Assembly (NCBI RefSeq): GCF_900258035.1
Contig: NZ_OGTP01000008.1
Coordinates: 1 to 64,000 of the forward strand
Direction: 5' to 3'
DNA from: Caballeronia novacaledonica
GTDB taxonomy: Bacteria; Pseudomonadota; Gammaproteobacteria; Burkholderiales; Burkholderiaceae
Length of the DNA stretch: 64,000 nt
Shown here: piece after piece, positions 35,501-43,707 of the stretch
Layout: each line of letters begins with the position of its first letter
How positions within the stretch are numbered: the stretch's first letter is position 1
Translations under genes and position numbers: made by a program
The notes under the pieces: generated by a model
Seen by the model: the letters and a program-made list of their open reading frames with translations, nothing else
What the model was told of the DNA's origin: nothing
The model's database searches: none

Positions 35501-37388
35501 CTTCGAGGGTGCGCTGTTGCGCGTGAGTCCTTCATGGACGACGCTGCTCGGCTTCGATTCGCAGCGCCTGCATTCGCACACGGTCACGGACCTCGTGCAT
35601 CCGGACGATGCGCACGCCGCCGCCGCCGAACTCGGCAAGCTGCGCGCGAGCGGCGCGCCGGTGCGCTTCGACTGCCGGCTGCGCCGCTCGGACGGCGGCT
35701 GGCGCTGGATCGCGTGGACGGTATCGCTCGATCCGCGCACGCGGCGCATTCACGGCGTGGGCCGCGACGTCACGGCGGACCGCGAAACCGCCGACGCGCT
35801 GCGTCACGCCGAAGAAGCGTTGCGCATGGCGCAGAAAATGGAAGCGATCGGCAAGCTGACGGGCGGCGTCGCGCACGACTTCAATAACCTGTTGCAAGTG
35901 ATCGGCGGCAATCTGCAATTGCTCGCGAAGGACGTCGCCGGCAAGGACAAGCCGGAACAACGCGTAAAAAATGCGCTCGCGGGCGTCGCGCGCGGCGCGA
36001 ATCTCGCGTCGCAATTGCTCGCGTTCGGCAGACGTCAGCCGCTCGCGCCCAAAGTCGTGAATCTGGGCCGCTTCGTGCGCGGCCTCGACGACATGTTCCG
36101 CCGCGCGCTCGGCGACGGCATCGAGATCGAGACCATCGTGTCGGGCGGCTTGTGGAATACGCTCGTCGATCCGTTTCAGGTCGAGAACGCGCTGCTCAAT
36201 CTCGCGATCAACGCGCGCGATGCGATGAACGCTCACGGCAAGCTCACGATCGAAGCGGGCAATGCCTCGCTCGACGAAACCTACGCGATGCGCAACGCCG
36301 ACGTTTCGCCCGGCCAGTACGTGATGGTCGCCGTGACGGACACGGGCTCGGGCATGTCGCCCGAAGTGCAGGAACGCGCGTTCGAGCCGTTTTTCACGAC
36401 CAAGCGCGAGGGCCAGGGCACGGGCCTCGGGCTCTCGATGGTGTACGGCTTCGTCAAGCAATCCGGCGGGCACGTGAAGGTGTACAGCGAGGAAGGACAC
36501 GGCACGACGGTGCGTCTCTATCTGCCGCGCGCGCGTGAGGAAGAAGACCTGGAAATCAATATCGACGCCGGCCCGGCGAAAGGCGGCAGCGAAACCATTC
36601 TCGTCGTGGAGGACGATGAGGAAGTGCGCGCGACGGTCGTCGAACTGCTTGCCGATCTCGGTTATCGCGTGTTGCGGGCGAAGGATGCGCAGAGCGCGCT
36701 CGCGATCGTCGAGAGCGGCGCGCCGATCGATCTGCTTTTCACCGACGTCGTGATGCCCGGGCCGCTGCGCAGCACGGAACTCGCGCGCAAGGCGCGCGAA
36801 CGCGTGCCGGGTATCGCGGTGCTGTTCACGTCCGGCTATACGGATAACGCGATCGTGCATGCGGGACGGCTCGACGAAGGCATCGATCTGTTGAGCAAGC
36901 CTTATACGCACGAGGCGCTGGCGCGCAGAGTGCGGCATGTGCTCGGGCAATCCGCGCAGGTATCGGCGCCGGCTGCCGCGAACGGCGATTCGAGCGTGCC
37001 GCATGTCGCCCAGGACGACGCGCTGACGCGCATGCGCGTGTTATTCGTCGAAGATGACGAACTCGTGCGCACCAGCACCGCTGAACTGTTGCGCACGTTC
37101 GGGCTGGATCTGGCCGACGCGGGCAGCGTCGATGAAGCGCTCGCGTTGTTGCGCGAGCATCGCTTCGACTTGTTGCTGACGGATGTGGATCTCGCCGGGC
37201 AATCCGGCGTGGAACTGGCGATTGCCGCCTGTCGCGAGATGCCGGAACTGGGCGTCGTATTCGTGACCGGCTACGATCTCGCGCTCAGCGACGACGAGCG
37301 CCGCGCCCTGCCGAAAGCCGTTCAGGTGCGCAAGCCTTTCGATCCGCTGGCGCTGGTCAATGCGTTGAATGCGGCGGTGGCGCGGTAG
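32514..37388 (+). CDS. Giant hybrid sensor with two histidine-kinase cores and three receiver domains
   Basis: This 1624-residue, apparently soluble protein reads: PAS-like N-terminus (about 15-160), GAF-like region (about 175-335), HisKA with ISHEFRTPLT (phospho-His H366) plus HATPase (GIGIPEPEL, GSGIGLAMVQ), receiver 1 (VLVVDDN, phospho-Asp D693), GAF (about 760-940), PAS (about 975-1090), a second HisKA of NtrB type with GGVAHDFNNLL (H1121) plus HATPase (GTGLGLSMVYGF), receiver 2 (D1411) and receiver 3 (D1557). All phospho-acceptors are present. It could run an internal phosphorelay. There is no output DNA-binding domain or Hpt domain. The start follows GAGGAG loosely spaced. Confidence 0.92.
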   Translation: MKADNLIADTRMHGLDPSFLLGGGEMGALIREVDWTQTALGSPAHWPQSLKTAIRIMLTSRQPIWVGWGPDLLFFYNDAYKSIIGGKHPQALGRPTSVVWREIWNEIGPLLDTALAGVEGTYVEQKLLVMERNGFPEETYYTFSYSPIPDDRGGAGGIICANSDDTQRVLGERQLNALRELAASTADARTWREACERSMSALEIASRDLPFALLYMVEPGGDTATLVGACGIGPEHRAAPAILHAAHPNPWPFQDALRDNEARIVANLDRLIDAPLPAGAWNVAPSRAVIVPIAPSGETGRASVLIAALNPYRLFDEGYRAFVNLVAGQIGAAIGYAHAYDEERRRAEALAEIDRAKTTFFSNISHEFRTPLTLMLGPLEELLASPGRVSPEDMRIVEIMHRNGLRLLKLVNALLDFSRIEAGRIDIHRQPTDIAVFTAELASLFRSAIETAGLRFEIDVGSAPVIANIDRDMWEKIVMNLLSNAFKFTFDGVIGISLRVNAEHGIELCVRDTGIGIPEPELVRVFERFHRVAGAAGRSMEGSGIGLAMVQELVKLHGGTIRVDSTPGDGACFVVTLPALRDSALAEDDAPHAEASIRARSYVDAAMRWMPDAHEQHVVESEEDTPLSVNATDEPAPADARPGRVLVVDDNADLRDYMRRMLAAAGHDVSVAADGEAALASARTVHPEVIVSDVMMPRLDGFGLLRALREDEALRETPVVLLSARAGEEARVGGLEAGADDYLTKPFAARELLARVASNLRLARLRHATEQKLRDESRTLEILNRVGTAVAGELDLSRAVQVVVDAATELTGAAFGAFFYNVVDDKGAHYTLYTLSGVPKDTFAQFPMPRNTAVFGPTFGGEGIVRSDDITKDPRYGHNAPHHGMPKGHLAVCSYLAAPVVSRDGEVLGGLFFGHPAPGVFTERAERILTGIASQAAIAIDNARLFQAAQDEIAERTKAQDALHDLNETLERRVADAVADRDRLWDLSEDLFFVASFEGALLRVSPSWTTLLGFDSQRLHSHTVTDLVHPDDAHAAAAELGKLRASGAPVRFDCRLRRSDGGWRWIAWTVSLDPRTRRIHGVGRDVTADRETADALRHAEEALRMAQKMEAIGKLTGGVAHDFNNLLQVIGGNLQLLAKDVAGKDKPEQRVKNALAGVARGANLASQLLAFGRRQPLAPKVVNLGRFVRGLDDMFRRALGDGIEIETIVSGGLWNTLVDPFQVENALLNLAINARDAMNAHGKLTIEAGNASLDETYAMRNADVSPGQYVMVAVTDTGSGMSPEVQERAFEPFFTTKREGQGTGLGLSMVYGFVKQSGGHVKVYSEEGHGTTVRLYLPRAREEEDLEINIDAGPAKGGSETILVVEDDEEVRATVVELLADLGYRVLRAKDAQSALAIVESGAPIDLLFTDVVMPGPLRSTELARKARERVPGIAVLFTSGYTDNAIVHAGRLDEGIDLLSKPYTHEALARRVRHVLGQSAQVSAPAAANGDSSVPHVAQDDALTRMRVLFVEDDELVRTSTAELLRTFGLDLADAGSVDEALALLREHRFDLLLTDVDLAGQSGVELAIAACREMPELGVVFVTGYDLALSDDERRALPKAVQVRKPFDPLALVNALNAAVAR

Positions 37389-37404
37389 AGTTCCGTCGAG
37401 GCGG

Positions 37405-39207
37405 TTACATCACGCCCGCATCGAACTCCGCGAGTTCGAGCACCGCGAACCCGCTCGCATGCTCCTTGGCCCACCGCTTGGCCACGGCGGCGACGGTGCT
37501 CACATGCGCACTGCCGCGCGCCGCGCCCGGCTCGATGCACACCGCCCCCGCCGACAACCTCACGAACCCATAGAACGTCGGACGCGCCAGCCGGTCTTCA
37601 CCGTGGATGCCGCCCGCGATCCGCTCCACCGGCGCATAAAAGCGCTTCACGAGTTCGTTGAACGTTTCCATCGCCCGCTCGACGCGCTCGCGCCAGTCGT
37701 CGCTCTGAAAGAGCACCAGAAAATCATCCCCGCCGACGTGACCCAGAAAATCGCGTGTCGGTTCGCAAACCGAGGCGAGCGTATTGCCCGTCGCCTTCAG
37801 CACTTCATCGCCTTGCCAGTAGCCGTATCGATCGTTGAAGGGTTTGAAGTGATCCAGATCGAAATAACACGCGACGAACGCGGAGCCATTCGCGATCAGC
37901 CTGTCGATATGCGAATTGAGCGGGACATTTCCCGGCAAAAACGTCAATGGATTCGCATAGCGCGCCGCTTCGACGCGCACTTCGGTGACCGCGCGCACCA
38001 TGCTCGCGCCCGTCGCGAGTCCCGCGTAAACGCCGCCATCCGTGACGACGAAGCCATCCGACAGATCGCGCCGATCGTCATCGGCGAACAGCCGCGCGAT
38101 CTGCTCCAGCGTCGAACCGCGCTCGACCACGAGCGGCGTCAGATTGGCGAACTGCATGCACGGCCGCTTGCCGAACACCTCGCGGTGATACGGCAGCGCG
38201 TATTGATCCATGAACGAGCGGCGATTGATGAGCGCGACCGGCCTGCCCGCGTCGACGATCGCGACCGCGTGCAGCGAAGGCATCGCGTTGAAGAGGCGCA
38301 CGACATCGTCGTTGCGCGACTTCACCGAGAGCGTCGGCGCTTCGACGAGCATGCGTTCGAGCAGCACCGCGTTCATGTCGGCGGTTGCGCTCGTGCGCGT
38401 GCGCGCCGGATACACCGAAATCTGCTCCGAGCGCAGCGCGTTCGCGACCGCTTCGGGCAGGCGCGCGTCGGGATCGGCCGCGGGCCGGCCGAGCAGATAG
38501 CCCTGCGCGCACGCAATGCCGAGATCGCGCACGATTTCCAGATCCGCTTCGGTCTCGATGCCCTCCGCGATCAGCAACGCGCCGCTCGCCTCGGCGAACG
38601 AGACCATCGCCTTCACGGCTTCGAACTTGAGCGGATCGCGGGCGATATCGGCGACGAAGAAGCGGTCGATCTTCACGTAGTGCGGAGCGAGCCGCACCCA
38701 CAGATTCATCGACGCATTTGCGCTGCCGTAGTCGTCGAGCGCGAATTGCGGACCGGACGCACGCAGCGCGCGCACTCTCGCGCCGAAGCGCTCGGCATCG
38801 GCGATCACGCTTTGCTCCGTCAACTCGACGACGAGCCGCTTCGCGTCGAGCCCGCCTTCCCGCGCGAGATCGCCCGGCGCTTCGCATTCGTCGATGCCCG
38901 ATTCGAGCGCGGCCGCGCTGAAGTTCACGAAGAGAAGCCCGGTGCGCGCGAGCCGCGCGAATGCGGCGATGCAGGCCCGCGCCGCCGCCTGTTCGAGCGC
39001 GATGCTGTGCCGCTCGTGCGCGGCCTGCTCGAAGAGCGCCGCGGGCGATTCGAGCGCGGTGCCGGCAGGCCCGCGAATCAGGCCTTCATAGCCGATGATC
39101 TCGCCATCCACGAGACGCACGATAGGCTGAAACACCGCCGTCAACGCATTCGCTGCAATGAGCTGCCGGATGCTGCAAGTCTCGGGGACGCATAGGCTGA
39201 GGGACAT
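37405..39207 (-). CDS. EAL-CBS-GGDEF cyclic-di-GMP signalling protein
   Basis: The 600-residue soluble protein has the reversed order: EAL domain (about 10-250), a linker with a CBS-pair-like region (about 285-415) and a C-terminal GGDEF domain (about 430-590). The EAL signature reads YEGLIRGP, an EGL variant that many active phosphodiesterases tolerate; ELTEQSV, DDYGSANAS, KIDRFF and AEGIETEADLE are kept. The cyclase motif reads GGDDF, an allowed form. CBS domains bind adenylates, so nucleotide control is possible. It converges with the giant kinase gene (16 bp between stops). Confidence 0.9.
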   Translation of the reverse strand: MSLSLCVPETCSIRQLIAANALTAVFQPIVRLVDGEIIGYEGLIRGPAGTALESPAALFEQAAHERHSIALEQAAARACIAAFARLARTGLLFVNFSAAALESGIDECEAPGDLAREGGLDAKRLVVELTEQSVIADAERFGARVRALRASGPQFALDDYGSANASMNLWVRLAPHYVKIDRFFVADIARDPLKFEAVKAMVSFAEASGALLIAEGIETEADLEIVRDLGIACAQGYLLGRPAADPDARLPEAVANALRSEQISVYPARTRTSATADMNAVLLERMLVEAPTLSVKSRNDDVVRLFNAMPSLHAVAIVDAGRPVALINRRSFMDQYALPYHREVFGKRPCMQFANLTPLVVERGSTLEQIARLFADDDRRDLSDGFVVTDGGVYAGLATGASMVRAVTEVRVEAARYANPLTFLPGNVPLNSHIDRLIANGSAFVACYFDLDHFKPFNDRYGYWQGDEVLKATGNTLASVCEPTRDFLGHVGGDDFLVLFQSDDWRERVERAMETFNELVKRFYAPVERIAGGIHGEDRLARPTFYGFVRLSAGAVCIEPGAARGSAHVSTVAAVAKRWAKEHASGFAVLELAEFDAGVM

Positions 39208-39339
39208 GGGCCTTTTATTCGCTTGAACGGGCTATCGGCACATTAACGGCCCGCTCCGCGACAACTTGAATGAAGCTTTTGTGAAGCGATGCACTCTCCT
39301 GGTGCTTCGCTCGCGCCCCTCGCTTCGACGCCGCGTCGG

Positions 39340-40473
39340 TCAGCCCGCGCGACGCTTTCTCACCGCTTGCGCAAGCAGTTCGAGCACCGGCTCGCTCTGC
39401 GTCCAGCCGAGGCACGCGTCGGTGATCGACACGCCGTGCTTGAGCGGCACGCCCGGCTGCAAATCCTGGCGACCCTCTTCCAGATGACTTTCGATCATCA
39501 CACCGGTGATGCGCCGCTCGCCCGCTTCCAGTTGCCGCGCGATGTCCTGCGCGACATCCACTTGCCGCAGATGCGACTTGTTCGAATTGGCGTGCGAGCA
39601 ATCGACCATCACCTGCTCGCGCTGGCCGAGCTTGGCCAATGCGCCGCACGCCGCCGCGACGCTTTGCGCGTCGTAGTTCGGCCCGTTCTTGCCGCCGCGC
39701 AGGATGACGTGGCAATCGTCGTTGCCGCGCGTTTCGAAGATCGCGGCCATGCCCATCTTCGTCATGCCCATGAACGCGTGACTCGCGCGTGCCGCGACGA
39801 TCGCATCCGCCGCGACCTGCACGCCGCCATCGGTGCCGTTCTTGAAGCCGATCGGACACGAGAGACCCGAGGCAAGCTGACGATGGCTCTGGCTCTCCGT
39901 CGTGCGCGCGCCGATCGCGCCCCACGCGATCAGATCGGCGATGTATTGCGGGCTCAAAAGATCGAGAAATTCCGTCGCGGTCGGAAGGCCCATGCCGCTG
40001 ATGTCGAGCAGAAGCTCGCGCGCGCGGCGCAGGCCCTCGTTGATGCGGAAGCTGCCGTCGAGACGCGGATCGTTGATATAGCCTTTCCAGCCCACCGTGG
40101 TGCGCGGCTTTTCGAAGTACACGCGCATCACGACGAAGAGATCGTCGCGCAAGCGGTCCGCGACTTTCTTCAGGCGCTGCGCGTATTCCATCGCCTGATC
40201 GTGATCGTGGATGGAACACGGGCCGACGACCACGACGAGCCGGTCATCGCGGCCATGCAAGATGTTGGCGATGGCCGCGCGGCTATCTTCGACCAGCGTC
40301 TGCACGGCGGGCGTCACGGGCAGTTCGTCGAGCAGCAATGCCGGCGAGATCAGCGGACGCACGGCGCCGATGCGCGTATCGTCGATGCGGGTCGTGTCCT
40401 GCGTGGAGTCGGCCACGCCAGCCTCCTGATCGCGGGAGGGATTGTCGATGCGGGTCAAGATAAGCTCCGTCAT
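39340..40473 (-). CDS. aroG: 3-deoxy-7-phosphoheptulonate (DAHP) synthase, class I
   Basis: The 377-residue enzyme condenses phosphoenolpyruvate and erythrose 4-phosphate, the first step of the shikimate pathway. Motifs are VVVGPCSIHDHDQAMEYA, MRVYFEKPRTTVGWKGYINDP, SQSHRQLASGLSCPIGFKNGTDGG and the metal-site VDCSHANSNK. The N-terminus (about 40 residues before PLISPALLLDELP) is longer than in E. coli AroG, the part that governs feedback by aromatic amino acids. The ATG at 40473 is used; a TTG at 40488 is less likely. It stands alone. Which isozyme (AroF, G or H) it equals is uncertain. Confidence 0.93.
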   Translation of the reverse strand: MTELILTRIDNPSRDQEAGVADSTQDTTRIDDTRIGAVRPLISPALLLDELPVTPAVQTLVEDSRAAIANILHGRDDRLVVVVGPCSIHDHDQAMEYAQRLKKVADRLRDDLFVVMRVYFEKPRTTVGWKGYINDPRLDGSFRINEGLRRARELLLDISGMGLPTATEFLDLLSPQYIADLIAWGAIGARTTESQSHRQLASGLSCPIGFKNGTDGGVQVAADAIVAARASHAFMGMTKMGMAAIFETRGNDDCHVILRGGKNGPNYDAQSVAAACGALAKLGQREQVMVDCSHANSNKSHLRQVDVAQDIARQLEAGERRITGVMIESHLEEGRQDLQPGVPLKHGVSITDACLGWTQSEPVLELLAQAVRKRRAG

Positions 40474-40626
40474 GCGTGATTGATGCAAAATTCAGGGACT
40501 TTGTGCGTGGATTCCGCGACACATCCCGTGCGCGGCGCAAACATCCATTATCGCACCTGAGGCGGTCCGCTCGCCCGATCGTGCGTATGATGAAGTCACT
40601 TCGGCACACTCAAAAGGGAGCGGAAC

Positions 40627-41301
40627 ATGCGCATCGAAACGTCATTCCTGTTCGACCTGGACGGCACGCTCGTCGATAGCGTGTATCAGCACGTGCTCGC
40701 GTGGAAGGAAGCGCTCGACGCCGAAGGAATCGAACTGTCCGTGTGGCGCATCCATCGCAAGATCGGCATGAGCGGCGGCCTCTTCACCAATCAGTTGCTG
40801 CGCGAGACGCATGGCGAAATCAGCGCGGATCGCGTCGAGCGGCTGCGACAGTTGCATGCGGAAGCGTACAAGCGGCTGCGCGCGCAGGTCTGCCCGCTGC
40901 CGGGCGCGCGTGAGTTGCTCGCCGCGCTGACGCAAGCCGGCACCAAATGGGCCATCGCGACGAGCGGACGCATGGAAACCGCGCAGGTCAATCTCGAAGC
41001 GTTGGGGGTCGATCCGTCGAAGCAGGTGGTCATCACGCGCGACATGGTCAAGTACGCGAAGCCCGATCCCGATCTCTTCCTCGCGGCGGCCGCGAAACTG
41101 AATGTGCCGATCGAGCATACGGTCGTCGTCGGCGACAGCATCTGGGACATGCTGGCCGCGCGTCGATGCCGTTCGCTCGGCGTCGGCCTGCTGTCGGGCG
41201 GCTATGGCAGCGACGAGCTGGAGCGCTCGGGCGCCTTGCGCGTGTATGAAGATCCGGCGGACCTGCTGCTGCATCTCGACGAAGTCGCGGCGCGCCCTTG
41301 A
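40627..41301 (+). CDS. HAD-superfamily phosphatase (phosphoglycolate-phosphatase-like)
   Basis: The 224-residue hydrolase has all HAD motifs: FDLDGTLVDS (Asp10 nucleophile and Asp12), ATSGRM with the Ser/Thr of motif II, K in KYAKPDPDLF and VVGDSIWDMLAAR with the acidic pair. The helical cap lies between about 16 and 85 (subclass I). The natural substrate is unknown; sugar phosphates or phosphoglycolate are likely. It follows AAAGGGAG and lies 3 bp before the second epimerase gene, so a sugar role is plausible. Confidence 0.9.
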   Translation: MRIETSFLFDLDGTLVDSVYQHVLAWKEALDAEGIELSVWRIHRKIGMSGGLFTNQLLRETHGEISADRVERLRQLHAEAYKRLRAQVCPLPGARELLAALTQAGTKWAIATSGRMETAQVNLEALGVDPSKQVVITRDMVKYAKPDPDLFLAAAAKLNVPIEHTVVVGDSIWDMLAARRCRSLGVGLLSGGYGSDELERSGALRVYEDPADLLLHLDEVAARP

Positions 41302-41304
41302 AGC

Positions 41305-42360
41305 ATGCCGACTCGTGAGATGATCGCGCGCATGACTTCCTCGACTTCCATCGGCGTTCGTCCCTGGGGCGACGCGCATCTCTACACGTTGCGCAATGCA
41401 TCGGGCATGCGCATCGAAATCAGCGATCTGGGCGCGACGCTCGTTTCATGGCTCGCGCCCGACCGCGAAGGCCGTTTCGCCGATGTGCTGCTCGGCCACG
41501 ACGCGCCCGCCGATTATCTGAACGGCAGCGCGTTCATGGGCGCGATCATCGGGCGCTGGGCCAATCGCATCCGCGACGGGCGCTTCGTGCTCGATGGCAT
41601 CGCGCATCAGATCGAGCGCAACGAAGGCGCGAATCATCTGCATGGCGGCTCGGCGGGTTTTCATCGGCAGATGTGGAACGTGCGTGCAGCCGATGACGCG
41701 CTCGTCATGACGCTGCATTCGCCCGCGGGCGCGGCGGGCTTTCCCGGCAATCTGGACGTGACCGTGCGCTATGCACTCGACGACGCCGGCACGTTATCCA
41801 TCGACTACGAAGCCCGCACCGATGCGCCCACGCCCGTCAATCTGACGAATCACGCGTACTTCAATCTGGGCAACGACGCGAGCATTCGCGATCACGAAAT
41901 ATCGATTGCGTCGGATACTTATTTCGCGATCGACGCAACGTCGATTCCCGTCGCACGCGAAGCGGTCGCGAACAGCGTGTTCGATTTGCGCGAGTCCGCA
42001 TCGATCGGTGCGCGTCTGGATGCATCGCATCCGCAATTCGCGCTCGCGGGCGGCTTCGATCATTGCTATGCGTTGCACGAAAGCGCGAACGAACCGCGCA
42101 CGGCCGCCGTGCTGTTCGATCCATCGAGCGGACGCGAACTGAGCGTCGCCACCGATGCACGCGGCTTGCAGTTCTATTCGGGGAATTATCTGGAGGGCGT
42201 GAGCGCGCGCAATGGCTCGCGCTATCGCAAGCACGCGGGGCTGTGTCTCGAAGCAGGCGGCTTTCCCGACGAGATCAACATGGACGGCGGCGAGCGCGCC
42301 GTCCTGCGTCCTGACGCGGTGTATCGTCAGCGCACGCGCTACACGTTGCGCGTGCGCTGA
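41305..42360 (+). CDS. galM: Aldose 1-epimerase (mutarotase, GalM-like)
   Basis: The 351-residue protein has the full GalM motif set: IGRWANRI (substrate-binding Arg), NHLHGGSAGFHRQMW, NLTNHAYFNLGND with the catalytic-acid His, DHCYAL and the C-terminal CLEAGGFPDEIN with the catalytic Glu. It interconverts alpha and beta aldoses in the cytoplasm. The first ATG after the HAD gene is 41305; 41332 (MTSSTSIGV) is a possible alternative and would give a more typical length. It converges with the porin gene, 7 bp apart. Confidence 0.92.
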   Translation: MPTREMIARMTSSTSIGVRPWGDAHLYTLRNASGMRIEISDLGATLVSWLAPDREGRFADVLLGHDAPADYLNGSAFMGAIIGRWANRIRDGRFVLDGIAHQIERNEGANHLHGGSAGFHRQMWNVRAADDALVMTLHSPAGAAGFPGNLDVTVRYALDDAGTLSIDYEARTDAPTPVNLTNHAYFNLGNDASIRDHEISIASDTYFAIDATSIPVAREAVANSVFDLRESASIGARLDASHPQFALAGGFDHCYALHESANEPRTAAVLFDPSSGRELSVATDARGLQFYSGNYLEGVSARNGSRYRKHAGLCLEAGGFPDEINMDGGERAVLRPDAVYRQRTRYTLRVR

Positions 42361-42367
42361 CGCGCGA

Positions 42368-43504
42368 TCAGAAGAGGTTGCGCAAGCCCACCGACACGCC
42401 CGTCTGATTCGAGCGGCCCGGCAATTCGACATCGGCTGCGCCCGTCACCTTGTTGAAGTCGACGGTGCCATACACTTCCGTGCGCTTCGACAGCGCATAT
42501 TCCGCCAGCGCGACGCCCGTGTAGCGATTGCCGCTGCCCGTCGCGCCGCCGCCGATGGCCGCGTTCTTCATGTGGTCGTAGTAGAACGCGCCCGTGAGCA
42601 ACAGCGCCGGCGTGACCTGATACGTGATGCCAGCGAACGGACCGTCGTCGCGGCGGCCCGAGCCCTTCAGGATATCCGTGCCCGACACGAGGCCGCGCTG
42701 CTGCAGGATGCTGTCGACGAAACCGGTGTCGTCGGTCGAATGCAGATAGCCGGCATAGAGCTTCACCGCGCCGATGGTATAGACCGCGTTCGCGTTCCAG
42801 ATCTTCTGCTTGTTCGACGCGTTGTCGCTGTTCTGCTGATAGCCGCCGCCGATGGACAACGGACCCATCGCATACGACGCCGTGAAGCCGTACATGTTGC
42901 CCGCGCCCATGTGGCCCGGCACCTGACCCGAGAAACCGCCCGCGCCGGTCGACGTGTAGTTCGTGCCGAACGAGTACATCGCGCCGAGCGTCAGGCCCGC
43001 GAACGTGCCGCTGTACTTCACCGCGTTATCCGCGTAGAGACCCGCGCCCAGTGCAACGGGCAGCCATGCGTTCTCGAAGTAGTTGCCGACCGTGAGCGGA
43101 TCGTAGGTGTCGCCGAGCATGTCGAAGAGCGGTGTCTTCTGGCGGCCGAGCGTCAGCGTGCCGAACTGGTTCGACAAACCGACATACGCTGCGCGGTTGA
43201 ATGCGCGCGCGCTGTCGGCGTACTGGCCGTTCTCCAGTTCCACGCCGCTTTCCAGCCGGAAGATCGCCTTCAGGCCGCCGCCGAGATCTTCCGTGCCTTT
43301 GAAGCCGATACGGCTGTTGGTGATCGCGCCGTTGGTCATGAACACCTTGCCGTCGTTATTGGCGTTGGCGTTCGTGAGATAACGCACGCTGACGTCGGCG
43401 ACGCCATAGAGCGTGACCGAGCTTTGCGCGAAGGCGGACTGACAGGCGAGCGCGATGACCGATGCACCCATCCCTGCAATGGCGCGCGATGTAATTGTCT
43501 TCAT
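42368..43504 (-). CDS. Gram-negative porin (trimeric general porin family)
   Basis: The 378-residue outer-membrane protein has a signal peptide (about 1-26, ACQSAFAQ) and opens with SSVTLYGVADVSVRYLTN, the typical betaproteobacterial porin N-terminus. It continues with NSRIGFKGTEDLGGGLKAIFRLE, RAAYVGLSNQFGTLTLGRQ and ends with VGLRNLF, with the terminal Phe needed for outer-membrane assembly. It should form a 16-stranded trimeric pore for small solutes. It is monocistronic; a 203 bp gap upstream holds its promoter. Confidence 0.93.
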   Translation of the reverse strand: MKTITSRAIAGMGASVIALACQSAFAQSSVTLYGVADVSVRYLTNANANNDGKVFMTNGAITNSRIGFKGTEDLGGGLKAIFRLESGVELENGQYADSARAFNRAAYVGLSNQFGTLTLGRQKTPLFDMLGDTYDPLTVGNYFENAWLPVALGAGLYADNAVKYSGTFAGLTLGAMYSFGTNYTSTGAGGFSGQVPGHMGAGNMYGFTASYAMGPLSIGGGYQQNSDNASNKQKIWNANAVYTIGAVKLYAGYLHSTDDTGFVDSILQQRGLVSGTDILKGSGRRDDGPFAGITYQVTPALLLTGAFYYDHMKNAAIGGGATGSGNRYTGVALAEYALSKRTEVYGTVDFNKVTGAADVELPGRSNQTGVSVGLRNLF

Positions 43505-43707
43505 GATGTGTTGGAACGTCTATTTATTAGCGATTTTTCGGACTTCGATGCGTCGCCTTTCAGTTCGCTGTCTCAATGGAAGCAGCATCGGCGTGACGCA
43601 GGAAGGCACGCGTTTTTTAACACATCAATTGCCGCGTTGCGCGGTTCGTGCAATACGTGTGGTGTTTTACGCAACAGCGCTCGCTGTTTGGTTGCGCGAG
43701 GCACGCC

